Source: Lysinibacillus cavernae
GTDB taxonomy: Bacteria > Bacillota > Bacilli > Bacillales_A > Planococcaceae
DNA length: 64,000 nt
Assembly: GCF_009724685.1 (NCBI RefSeq)
Contig: NZ_WMEF01000006.1
Span: 62,001-126,000 of the forward strand
Reading direction: 5' to 3'
The first letter of the stretch is position 1. Every line of letters starts with the position of its first letter. Positions 52,641 through 60,444 of this stretch are shown here, in pieces. The notes below the pieces were generated by a model. The model saw only the letters and a program-made list of their open reading frames with translations, did no database searches and was not told where the DNA came from. The position numbers and the translations under genes are program-made.

Positions 52641-53789
52641 ATGACACGTTATAAATTTGAAACAACAGAGCATGAGTTATTTCGTAAAACCTTTCGTAAG
52701 TTTTTAGCAGAAGAAGCTGAGCCTCATTATGCCCAATGGGAAAGGGACCATCTCATTCCACTCTCTTTTTGGCAGAAGCTTGGTGATATGGGCTATCTTT
52801 GTCCACAAGTAGAAGAGCAGTATGGTGGATTAGGACTAGATTTCAGCTTCGGTGTTATTATTCAAGAAGAGCTTGAACGTATAGGCTCAAGTCTTATCGG
52901 AGTCGGTCTGCATAATGATATTGTCGTACCTTATATCGAGGCATATGGTACACATGAACAAAAATCTCGCTGGCTACCCCACTGTGTTTCAGGCGACTAT
53001 ATAACAGCCATTGCGATGACCGAGCCTGGTGCAGGTTCAGACTTGGCAAATATTCAAACAACAGCCATTCGTGATGGTGACCATTATATTGTCAATGGTC
53101 AAAAAACCTTTATTACCAATGGAATTCATACAAATTTAGTAGTTGTTGCAGTGAAAACAAATCCACAGGTTGAGAAAAAACATCGTGGCATCAGCCTACT
53201 TGTCATTGAAGAAGGCACACCTGGTTTTACAAAAGGTCGGAAGCTCGATAAAGTTGGCATGCATGCTCAAGATACAGCTGAGCTCTATTTTGAAGATTGC
53301 CGAGTACCTGTACAGAACCTACTCGGAGAAGAGGGCAAGGGTTTTCACTATATGATGGAAAAACTACAACAAGAGCGATTAGCAGTAGCCATTGCTGCCC
53401 AAACAGCAGCAGAGGATATGCTTGCATTAACACTAGACTATGTAAAATCACGCCAAGCCTTTGGTAAGGCAATTGGGGACTTCCAAAATACACAATTTAA
53501 AATAGCTGAAATGGCAACGAAGATTGAGCTCGGAAAATCATTTTTAGAAACCTTGATTGAAGAGCATATTGCAGGACAAAATGTTGTAACAAAAGTATCC
53601 ATGGCAAAATATTGGATAACTGAAAATGCACGTGAGCTTGCCACGCAATGTATGCAGTTACATGGTGGCTATGGGTATATGGAGGAATACAAGATTGCTA
53701 GAAGATATAGGGATATCCCTGTTATGTCCATCTATGCAGGTACCAATGAAGTCATGAAAGTGATCATTGCCAAAAATTTAGGCTTATAA
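52641..53789 (+). CDS. Acyl-CoA dehydrogenase with catalytic Glu in the LCAD/IVD position
   Basis: A 382-residue FAD acyl-CoA dehydrogenase with AIAMTEPGAGSDLAN, HGGYGYMEEYKIARRYRD and other family blocks. At the usual catalytic site the sequence reads IYAGTNEVM with Ala366 where short- and medium-chain enzymes have Glu. Glu258, in TAAEDMLALTLDYVKSR, lies where long-chain and isovaleryl-CoA dehydrogenases carry their catalytic base. It therefore probably acts on long or branched acyl-CoA. ATG 52641 follows AAGGGG at a rather long 12 nt; an in-frame GTG at 52629 is too close. It is a single gene. Confidence 0.88.
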   Translation: MTRYKFETTEHELFRKTFRKFLAEEAEPHYAQWERDHLIPLSFWQKLGDMGYLCPQVEEQYGGLGLDFSFGVIIQEELERIGSSLIGVGLHNDIVVPYIEAYGTHEQKSRWLPHCVSGDYITAIAMTEPGAGSDLANIQTTAIRDGDHYIVNGQKTFITNGIHTNLVVVAVKTNPQVEKKHRGISLLVIEEGTPGFTKGRKLDKVGMHAQDTAELYFEDCRVPVQNLLGEEGKGFHYMMEKLQQERLAVAIAAQTAAEDMLALTLDYVKSRQAFGKAIGDFQNTQFKIAEMATKIELGKSFLETLIEEHIAGQNVVTKVSMAKYWITENARELATQCMQLHGGYGYMEEYKIARRYRDIPVMSIYAGTNEVMKVIIAKNLGL

Positions 53790-53790
53790 T

Positions 53791-53822
53791 AAAAAGGCGG
53801 CAGAAGTTTGCCGCCTTTAATC
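53791..53822. terminator. Bidirectional terminator
   Basis: The stem AAAGGCGGCA (53793-53802) with TGCCGCCTTT (53809-53818) has AAAA before it and TTTAA-type ends on the other strand. It separates the dehydrogenase and sensor kinase genes. Confidence 0.85.
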
Positions 53823-53823
53823 A

Positions 53824-56028
53824 TTATACTGCTGGAATCCGAACAATTACCTTAAATAAATCTCCGTCCACATCAATGCTCATTCGAGCCCCATGCAAAT
53901 CGACAATAGATTGCGCAATGGCTAATCCAAGCCCTGAGCCCTCTGTATGACGTGAAGCATCTGCCCGTTTAAAACGTTCAAATAATTCCTCAGCATTTTC
54001 ACTAATTTCATACTTCGCAACATTTTTCACTGTAAATTCAGCATCACCATCTGCTGTACGTTTCAACGTCACGTATACACGTGTTCCTTCTAACGCATAT
54101 TTTAAAACATTAACAATTAAATTATCGATAAGTCTCCACCACTTTTGACCGTCCACATATGCATAAATTGGGTCGTGCGGCATCGTCATTCGTAAATCTA
54201 AATGTGACTGCGTTAAATCCTCTTTATGCTCCCCTACCGCTTGCTGGATAAGCTGCGTCAAATCTACGCGACTGCGATGAAGTTCAATATTACCACTTGC
54301 CATTTTCGACACTTCAAAAAGGTCTTCAATCAGCACTTTTAAACGCTCAGATTTTTTATCAAGAATTTGAATGTATTGTTGACGTTCTTCGTCTGTAATA
54401 GTAGGCTTTTTCAGTAAATCCGTGTACGTAATAATAGAAGTTAATGGCGTTCGTAAATCATGACTCACATTTGTAATCAACTCTGTTTTTAAACGCTCAC
54501 TTTTGGCCTGCTCATGCATGGACGTACGAACACCTTCTCGTAAATGGTTAAGATTTTCTGCATGACCCGCAAGCGGTGACTTCCCTTTCACCTTCACATC
54601 TCGGTTTAAACGCCCCTCAGCCATATCCTTCGTATCCTTCATAATGCGATTTAGATAGCCCATTCTTGACAGGAAAACAATCAAAGCTGGAATTCCTATG
54701 AACATACACATACCAAGAACAAGAACTGGGAAACCTCCTCCTCTTAACATAGAAGCGACAAGGCTACCTCCCCCAAAGAAGGCTGCAGCTATCATGACAA
54801 ATGAATGCAATGCTATAGAACGATTGATAAATAAATCAGTCATCGAATCGCCAAGTGACCATAAATAACTCGATTTCACATTTTCTTCTAGTTTTTTCAA
54901 AGTATCCACTCTTAGATACAACCAAATTAATTGCACGAAGAAAGCACTGCCAATAACAAATAGCACAGCTAATTTAAAGGCAAAATCTAGTATAGATCGT
55001 ACATAATTATTTTGATAATTATAAGCGTAAGTGTATTCAATAGATTGTAAAACAACTTGGCAAGTAATAAGATACATAAAGCCTGTAATCAACACTAGAA
55101 TAACTTGATAATCGAATTTTATCTTAGTTAAAATTTCTTTTTCCTTCATACCCTTGACCGTTTGTAGCACACCCTTACGACCTCTCCAAGCAAAGATTGC
55201 CGTTACTATACTAGAGAGCCACACAAAGAAAAAGGTATATTGATTACGATGAAAACGATTATAATCCTGCAAAACACCTAATGATTGAACTGCTTTTTTT
55301 GAGATGGTTAAAACACCCGTATATTCAGTTGTTTCATCAAAACTTTCTACATCCACATATGTTTCTGTATTGTTAAATATATAACTTAAATTATTACTAA
55401 TGTTCCCTGCATATAATGGATTGCGCTCTGAATATTTTATTTTATAGGCACTAGTTTCTGAAACATTACCTGCACTGTGTATTTCGCCGGTTTCAGTATT
55501 CACCAACTCATAAGACCAATAGTCGTACATTTTTCCAAAATTCTTCGCTTCACCTTGTACTGCTTTAATATATTTATCGACCAGTGCTTGTTTTTCAGCA
55601 AGAATTTTCTTTCGGACATGTTCATCATTTTCAAAGTTTGTTGTAATATCTTTAATTTTATTATCACGTTCAGTCTCTAGCTTCGTTTGTAATTCCGTCG
55701 CACTCGCATCTACTGCTTCCTGAATACGCTGTGCGTATTGTTGTTTAATATTATCGATTTGTTGCCCTAATGTACCATAATAATTACGATGATCCTCTAT
55801 TTCTGTTTGCGTAATCTCTATGCTATCTTTCAAATCTTCAGCATTTGGTACATTTATTACTAACGGCCCTAACTCTGCTGTGAAATTATCGATTTCATGC
55901 TGGAAATTTTCCGATTCGAAATAAGATTTACCGATATATTGATAACCCAGATGCCAAAAAGTAAAGATACCGAAAATTGTCCAAATGAAACACATTAACA
56001 CCAGAAGGGACTTCCATTTTTTCACCAT
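53824..56028 (-). CDS. Multi-pass membrane sensor histidine kinase
   Basis: A 734-residue kinase. One membrane helix at about 8-28 is followed by a 235-residue extracytoplasmic region rich in charged coiled-coil sequence, then about five more helices (about 265-470), a HAMP-like linker, and the kinase core. The phosphoacceptor is His523 in NVSHDLRTPLTS. The N box is IDNLIVNVLKYA. The G1 position has VKNVAKYE, with Asn instead of the usual Asp, as in some VanS-like kinases, and the G2 box is GSGLGLAIAQSI. It is the last gene of an operon with its response regulator. The signal is unknown; an envelope stress or antibiotic signal is plausible. Confidence 0.9.
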   Translation of the reverse strand: MVKKWKSLLVLMCFIWTIFGIFTFWHLGYQYIGKSYFESENFQHEIDNFTAELGPLVINVPNAEDLKDSIEITQTEIEDHRNYYGTLGQQIDNIKQQYAQRIQEAVDASATELQTKLETERDNKIKDITTNFENDEHVRKKILAEKQALVDKYIKAVQGEAKNFGKMYDYWSYELVNTETGEIHSAGNVSETSAYKIKYSERNPLYAGNISNNLSYIFNNTETYVDVESFDETTEYTGVLTISKKAVQSLGVLQDYNRFHRNQYTFFFVWLSSIVTAIFAWRGRKGVLQTVKGMKEKEILTKIKFDYQVILVLITGFMYLITCQVVLQSIEYTYAYNYQNNYVRSILDFAFKLAVLFVIGSAFFVQLIWLYLRVDTLKKLEENVKSSYLWSLGDSMTDLFINRSIALHSFVMIAAAFFGGGSLVASMLRGGGFPVLVLGMCMFIGIPALIVFLSRMGYLNRIMKDTKDMAEGRLNRDVKVKGKSPLAGHAENLNHLREGVRTSMHEQAKSERLKTELITNVSHDLRTPLTSIITYTDLLKKPTITDEERQQYIQILDKKSERLKVLIEDLFEVSKMASGNIELHRSRVDLTQLIQQAVGEHKEDLTQSHLDLRMTMPHDPIYAYVDGQKWWRLIDNLIVNVLKYALEGTRVYVTLKRTADGDAEFTVKNVAKYEISENAEELFERFKRADASRHTEGSGLGLAIAQSIVDLHGARMSIDVDGDLFKVIVRIPAV

Positions 56029-56043
56029 GTCTCTAACCCCCCT

Positions 56044-56163
56044 CTAAAAAATTCTTTCAAGCAACTGTAAAACCTCTGAGGAGCGAGAATTGACAATTTG
56101 AAAGGCATAAATACCAAAATAAATGAGTCCAACAACACCAGCTATAAACCCTGCAATTGTCAT
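56044..56163 (-). CDS. Possible 39-residue membrane protein between regulator and kinase genes
   Basis: The frame starts at ATG 56163, 13 nt after the response-regulator stop, and ends 15 nt before the kinase start. It encodes MTIAGFIAGVVGLIYFGIYA and a 19-residue tail ending LLERIF, so it has one hydrophobic helix and a charged C-terminus. The ribosome site AGAGAAG is weak. Its fit in the gap, with neat flanking spacers and a typical small-membrane-protein pattern, argues that it is real. Small membrane proteins often tune sensor kinases, but no family is recognised. Confidence 0.55.
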   Translation of the reverse strand: MTIAGFIAGVVGLIYFGIYAFQIVNSRSSEVLQLLERIF

Positions 56164-56176
56164 ATACTTCTCTAGT

Positions 56177-56869
56177 TTATTTTTCCATTTTATAGCCAAC
56201 GCCCCATACCACCTTTAAATAGCGAGGATTCTTCGGATCAGCTTCAATTTTTTCACGTATTTTCCGAATGTGAACAGCTACAATATTTTCCGCATTGTAC
56301 GCTTCTTCATTCCAAACACGTTCATAAATTTCACGAATCGAAAAAACACGCCCGACATTTTTCATTAATAATTCCGTAATTTTATATTCTATTGGAGTAA
56401 GTCGAACAGGTTCACCCTCTAATATGACCTCTTTTGCTTCTTCATCAAGTACAAGTCCGTCAATTTCCACTTTTGTCGCTCCTTCACTATACGTCCCTAG
56501 TTGCACATAACGTCGTAGCTGTGATTTCACTCGTGCCAATAGTTCTAATGGATGAAATGGCTTCGTCACATAATCATCCGCTCCAACTGATAATCCATGG
56601 ATTTTATCGCCATCCTCCGCCTTTGCACTCAGCATAATAATTGGAATATTACGCTCTTCCCTTATTTTAAAGGTTGCTGTAATTCCGTCCATATTTGGCA
56701 TCATGATATCTAAAATAATTAAATGTACTTCATTGTTCTCTAGTTTTTCTAGTGCTTCTTGGCCGTCTGCTGCTTTAATGACATGATAGCCTTCATTTTT
56801 TAAATAAATTTCAATACCATCACGAATATCTTGATCGTCATCTGTAACAAGAACTGTTAATTTCGTCAT
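56177..56869 (-). CDS. OmpR/PhoB-type response regulator
   Basis: A 230-residue regulator. The receiver domain holds acidic residues Asp10-12, phosphoacceptor Asp54 in LIILDIMMPNMDG, and Lys in YVTKPFHPLEL. The C-terminal winged helix reads VRLTPIEYKITELLMKN and VHIRKIREKIEADPKNPRYLKVVWGVGYKME. It is first in the operon before the small membrane ORF and the kinase. ATG 56869 lies about 8 nt after GCGAGGTG; the open frame extends 13 codons upstream without a better start. Confidence 0.92.
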   Translation of the reverse strand: MTKLTVLVTDDDQDIRDGIEIYLKNEGYHVIKAADGQEALEKLENNEVHLIILDIMMPNMDGITATFKIREERNIPIIMLSAKAEDGDKIHGLSVGADDYVTKPFHPLELLARVKSQLRRYVQLGTYSEGATKVEIDGLVLDEEAKEVILEGEPVRLTPIEYKITELLMKNVGRVFSIREIYERVWNEEAYNAENIVAVHIRKIREKIEADPKNPRYLKVVWGVGYKMEK

Positions 56870-56945
56870 GATATACACCTCGCTCTCAAATATCAGTGTA
56901 CCTTGCAAATCTTAAAAACCTGCTATTATAAAAATGAAGAATTTC

Positions 56946-57809
56946 TTAAGGTTTTCGTTTTTTTCTCCCACCTATGGTTAAAACAACAATGCCGCCTAAT
57001 AACATTGCTACACCCAGCCAGGACAGGATACTTAATTGTTCTCCTACTAAAAATACGCCAAGAATCGCAGCCGTCAATGGCTCTGCTAATGAAAGTGTTA
57101 CAGCTGTTGATGAACTAATTTTTTGTAGACCATTTAAAAACAGTAAATACGCTACGCTTGTACACATAATTCCCATGAACAGCATTGTCCATAAGTTGTG
57201 TATGTTCCCTAACCAGGCTACTCCATTTTCTAAAGAAAACGGCAGTAAAAATATAGTGCAAAGAGAAAATGTCATAGCGACTGCTGGTAATGCATCTTCC
57301 TGTGCCATTAATTTTTTACTTATATTTGTATAGAAGGCAAAGGACAAGCCTGCACAAAGCGCTAATCCGAACCCATCACTGTGAACTGTTTCATCTCCAT
57401 TATTCATAAATAATAAAAGACATCCGATAATCGTCATCAGTGTAGCAAGTCCCCATACCACTGTCGGACGCGTTTTCCAAATAATCCATTCTAAAACACC
57501 GGAAAATACTGGCGCACTGCCAATTGTTGCAACAGTTCCAATGGCCACACCTGTTAGACGTATGGATGAAAAGAAAAGACCTTGGAAAAGAGCGATACTG
57601 ATCGCGGCTAAAATCGTCCATTTCCATGACCAGTTTAGAAAGTTAATTTTCCGTAATGAGATGGTGATGGCTAATAATAGACCGCCACCAATTGCTGAAC
57701 GAACAGTGGCCACCGCTAAAGGAGATATTCCCTGATCTAAAAATGTTTGGGCTGTTCCTGTCATGCCCCATAAGATGGCTGCTAGTAATACCAACAATGG
57801 ATTTAACAT
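56946..57809 (-). CDS. EamA/DMT-family permease
   Basis: A 287-residue membrane protein with two EamA repeats (LLAAILWGMTGTAQTFLDQG and LSLAEPLTAAILGVFLVGEQ) and about ten helices, ending in a basic GGRKKRKP tail. It probably exports a small metabolite. ATG 57809 lies about 9 nt after GCGAGG; an ATG four codons earlier abuts that ribosome site. It is a single gene upstream of, and in the same direction as, the two-component operon, but about 80 bp of AT-rich sequence separate them. Confidence 0.88.
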   Translation of the reverse strand: MLNPLLVLLAAILWGMTGTAQTFLDQGISPLAVATVRSAIGGGLLLAITISLRKINFLNWSWKWTILAAISIALFQGLFFSSIRLTGVAIGTVATIGSAPVFSGVLEWIIWKTRPTVVWGLATLMTIIGCLLLFMNNGDETVHSDGFGLALCAGLSFAFYTNISKKLMAQEDALPAVAMTFSLCTIFLLPFSLENGVAWLGNIHNLWTMLFMGIMCTSVAYLLFLNGLQKISSSTAVTLSLAEPLTAAILGVFLVGEQLSILSWLGVAMLLGGIVVLTIGGRKKRKP

Positions 57810-57965
57810 ATATCGAATCATCCTCGCTTCATGACTCCATCAATACTAATAATACATATTTATCCAAAATCAAACAATTACCATTTTTACTTTTTCTTTC
57901 ATTTACCACAGTATGCTTTCTGTTCAATGGACGTTATAATAAATACAGTAAAAGGAGCGATTCGT

Positions 57966-58196
57966 ATGTACAAAACAATTGAAGAGACAGCTATTGACCT
58001 TGGCATGCCCGAGGATCAAGTAATGCGTCTAATTTATGAAGGGCGCATCCGTTCTGTTTACGATGGAGAACAAATTCTCATAAATAGTGGTCAATTTAGC
58101 ACTTATTTTAGACAATTAGAACGTATTAAAGAAGAAATTGAAATTTGGCGTTCTACCCCCATTCCAGAGGATATTGACGTGAAAGATGAAGATTAA
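57966..58196 (+). CDS. Small excisionase-like helix-turn-helix protein
   Basis: A 76-residue protein. TIEETAIDLGMPEDQVMRLI and then YEGRIRSVYDGEQILINSGQF resemble the winged helix of MerR/excisionase-type domains that read a short DNA site. The C-terminal third is helical and acidic. Such single-domain proteins are common in Bacillus genomes without a known role. AAAGGAG stands 9 nt before the ATG and a TATAAT box lies at 57935. A strong terminator follows. Confidence 0.72.
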   Translation: MYKTIEETAIDLGMPEDQVMRLIYEGRIRSVYDGEQILINSGQFSTYFRQLERIKEEIEIWRSTPIPEDIDVKDED

Positions 58197-58201
58197 AAAA
58201 C

Positions 58202-58245
58202 CCACCATTCATACAATCAAGCATTGTAGAATGGTGGACAATTTT
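58202..58245 (+). terminator. Rho-independent terminator
   Basis: The stem CCACCATTC (58202-58210) with GAATGGTGG (58229-58237), extended by ATACAAT/ATTGTA, is followed by ACAATTTT. It lies between the small HTH gene and convergent hom. Confidence 0.78.
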
Positions 58246-58259
58246 AAAAAATAATTTAA

Positions 58260-59246
58260 TTAGATTGTAACAACAAAGCCTGCTCTTTTACCAATGATTT
58301 CTGCATAATCCTCTACCATAACACTCGCAGTTGGGTACATCCCAGCTCCAGGGCCAACTAATGTTAATGTACCAATATAGTTAGTCTCTAACGCCACTGC
58401 ATTGAACACATCATCGACCGGATAGAGTGGATGTTCTTTATCAACTAGTTGCGGACCAACTTTAGCGATAATTTTACCGTCAACCAGTTTTTCTACTTCA
58501 GCTACATGGCGGTAACGCAAGCCATCTTCACACGCTTCACGCACTTGTTCAGCAGAGATGCTATCTATTCCAATGACTTCTACATCCGCCCAATCAGGTT
58601 GCTCTCCAAATGCCAAAGCACTTAAAATCATTAATTTTTTAAATGCATCCTGACCCGAAATATCATTATATGGATCTGCCTCTGCATAGCCTAAGCTCTG
58701 TGCCTCTTTTAAAGCTGTTTCGAATGACCAACCTTGTGCACGCATTTTTGTTAAAATATAATTACATGTGCCGTTTAGCACTCCTTGTATACGGCTTACA
58801 TCATTGACAAGTAAAATATTCTTCATTGTTTTTATAACTGGTACGCCACCTGCAGTAGTTGCCTCATAGCCTACAAAAACTCCATTTGCTTTTGCAAGAT
58901 CCTGTAACTCTAAACCTCGTTTTGCAAACATCACTTTGTTGGCTGTAATAACATGACATTTATGCTCAACCGCTCGCTTTAAATAACTGTATGCAGGCTC
59001 TTCGTTAACAATCGCTTCAAACACAACCTGCATACCTGGCTCTGCTAATACATCATCCATACTTGTTGTCATTAAATGTGCTGTTCCTGGTACACGCTCA
59101 CGGCTAGTATCTGTCACTAATATCTTTGCTACTTCTAATTCAATACCTAATTTATTTTTTAGTTCTTCTCGCTTTTCATTTAAAATATGATAGATCCCCT
59201 GGCCTACCGTTCCAAATCCTAAAATCGCTGCCTTTATAGTTGCCAT
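58260..59246 (-). CDS. hom: Homoserine dehydrogenase lacking the ACT domain
   Basis: A 328-residue enzyme. ILGFGTVGQGIYHIL is the NAD(P) site, ANKVMFAKRG and NGTCNYILTKM are substrate blocks, and GYAEADPYNDISGQDAFKKL is the homoserine dehydrogenase signature with catalytic Asp and Lys. Bacillus subtilis Hom is about 433 residues with a C-terminal ACT domain; here the protein ends after the catalytic fold, so allosteric inhibition by threonine is probably absent. GGAGGG lies about 10 nt before ATG 59246. The enzyme feeds both threonine and methionine; metY lies 1.2 kb upstream. Confidence 0.92.
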   Translation of the reverse strand: MATIKAAILGFGTVGQGIYHILNEKREELKNKLGIELEVAKILVTDTSRERVPGTAHLMTTSMDDVLAEPGMQVVFEAIVNEEPAYSYLKRAVEHKCHVITANKVMFAKRGLELQDLAKANGVFVGYEATTAGGVPVIKTMKNILLVNDVSRIQGVLNGTCNYILTKMRAQGWSFETALKEAQSLGYAEADPYNDISGQDAFKKLMILSALAFGEQPDWADVEVIGIDSISAEQVREACEDGLRYRHVAEVEKLVDGKIIAKVGPQLVDKEHPLYPVDDVFNAVALETNYIGTLTLVGPGAGMYPTASVMVEDYAEIIGKRAGFVVTI

Positions 59247-59672
59247 TCTTGTTATTCCCTCCAACTTACATTCCGCAGTTTCATCAAAGCTAATTTCTCC
59301 ATGGGGTTGTGTCATGACAATTTGACACCAACCGCAGGTTTTAGCCAACAACTCTTCCTTGTATGAGTTTCGCCATTTCAGTATGTGTTGGAACACATAC
59401 AAATTCAAATAATTCAAAATTTAACTTAAAGAAAATTGTAACGCAAATACATACTTTTCACAAGAAAAATCTTTCTAGGAAGGACATTTGTTTTCTCTAG
59501 ACGTGCAAAAGAAATCGGTTTCATTCCCTTTATTATACGTTTTTTTAGTTTATCTATAAGATTTGAACAAATATTGACTATTTACATTTAAATAAATGAA
59601 TGTCTTTCTTCTATTATATATGTATGCTCAGACACCCTTAATCTTGTTTACTATTTGTATGAACCTCTAAAG
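59247..59672 (-). promoter_or_regulatory. hom upstream region with in-frame Cys-containing leader frame
   Basis: The hom reading frame stays open upstream. A TTG at 59348 preceded by AAGGAAG at about 9 nt would add 34 residues, among them CGWC and later ETAEC. The mature start at 59246 also has its own good ribosome site. A TATAAT-type box lies near 59540. No T-box, SAM or lysine riboswitch motif is seen here. The rest of the gap is AT-rich without other features. Confidence 0.4.
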
Positions 59673-59706
59673 AAAAAACTCATTCCCTGTAGCAGCAGAG
59701 AATGAG
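59673..59706 (-). terminator. Terminator after DUF4065-like gene
   Basis: CTCATTC (59679-59685) pairs with GAATGAG (59700-59706), extended by a CTG/CAG pair with a bulge, followed by TTTTTTC on the minus strand. Confidence 0.78.
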
Positions 59707-59724
59707 CTCAAATATATGAGGGGT

Positions 59725-60111
59725 TTAACTTGCTTTGGAAAGCAATTGATAACGATATTGTGTTAATACTTGTTGAACAAGACTAATTTCTTCTACTGTA
59801 AAATTAGGTATCGCATACGTACGTTCCACTAATTGAAATGTACCGTATTTTAAGTAAAGCTCTGTCGCAGGAAGTGCAATATGACTCACACCGTAATGTT
59901 CATATGCCTCAAAAACTTCCTTTACAGTACAGCACTCCTCTTCAGCAACAACATGCTCTTGAAATGCTGTATGACCAAAGACTTGCTGCCATTTTCTTTC
60001 GACTGATGTAAGTAGGTGTTGAATGGATTGATTGTTTACAAAGACATGACCTTCATTCAGCTCATAAATTAGATAGGATGCAATGTTTTGTGCACTATAG
60101 ATGTTACCCAT
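59725..60111 (-). CDS. Uncharacterised protein, possible divergent Panacea/DUF4065 domain
   Basis: A 128-residue protein starting MGNIYSAQNIASYLIYELNE. The helical pattern, with IASYLI, a QHLLTSVERKWQQVFG stretch and EVFEAYEHYG, resembles the DUF4065/SocA/Panacea antitoxin-like domain (which has YLI, LQKLLY and VYxxYxxYG at matching places), but most of its defining residues are changed. The C-terminal part is helical with LVQQVLTQYRYQLLSK. AAAGGAG precedes ATG 60111. No toxin-like gene is adjacent. I rate the family match as weak; it may be a housekeeping relative. Confidence 0.5.
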   Translation of the reverse strand: MGNIYSAQNIASYLIYELNEGHVFVNNQSIQHLLTSVERKWQQVFGHTAFQEHVVAEEECCTVKEVFEAYEHYGVSHIALPATELYLKYGTFQLVERTYAIPNFTVEEISLVQQVLTQYRYQLLSKAS

Positions 60112-60206
60112 TTTAAACACTCCTTTATCATCAGTTTTTTGGGGAAGAGCAGTCACTGGCTATGTAACTACTCTTCCTCTATATATTCAAAAGTGGGGGA
60201 GCACTT

Positions 60207-60323
60207 ATGAAAACATTTACCCTTATAACAAGAATTTTCGTATTCTTAACTTATTTCCTAGTATATAGCACGGAATTGATTAAGTCAATAATACATATAA
60301 AATTACTTGGTATTATTTTTTAA
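60207..60323 (+). CDS. Possible 38-residue hydrophobic small protein
   Basis: ATG 60207 follows GGGGGAG with 5-nt spacing, a strong ribosome site. The frame encodes MKTFTLITRIFVFLTYFLVY, then a second hydrophobic half ending LLGIIF, so it would be a small membrane protein. It lies in the gap between two leftward genes, on the other strand. The sequence is AT-rich, and hydrophobic frames arise easily in such DNA, so confidence is modest. Confidence 0.35.
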   Translation: MKTFTLITRIFVFLTYFLVYSTELIKSIIHIKLLGIIF

Positions 60324-60444
60324 AAAGGTTCTGATAATTAACGGATGCAGTAATTGGTTGATGTAGCAACGTTTGACGCATTACCAAATGAGGCAATTCG
60401 AATGAGAAAATACGTAAACGCTACAACATTCTCCCTTACACTCT

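Noticed and set aside
59247..59672. Riboswitch or T-box upstream of hom
   Set aside because: I looked for the SAM, lysine and T-box core motifs and found none.
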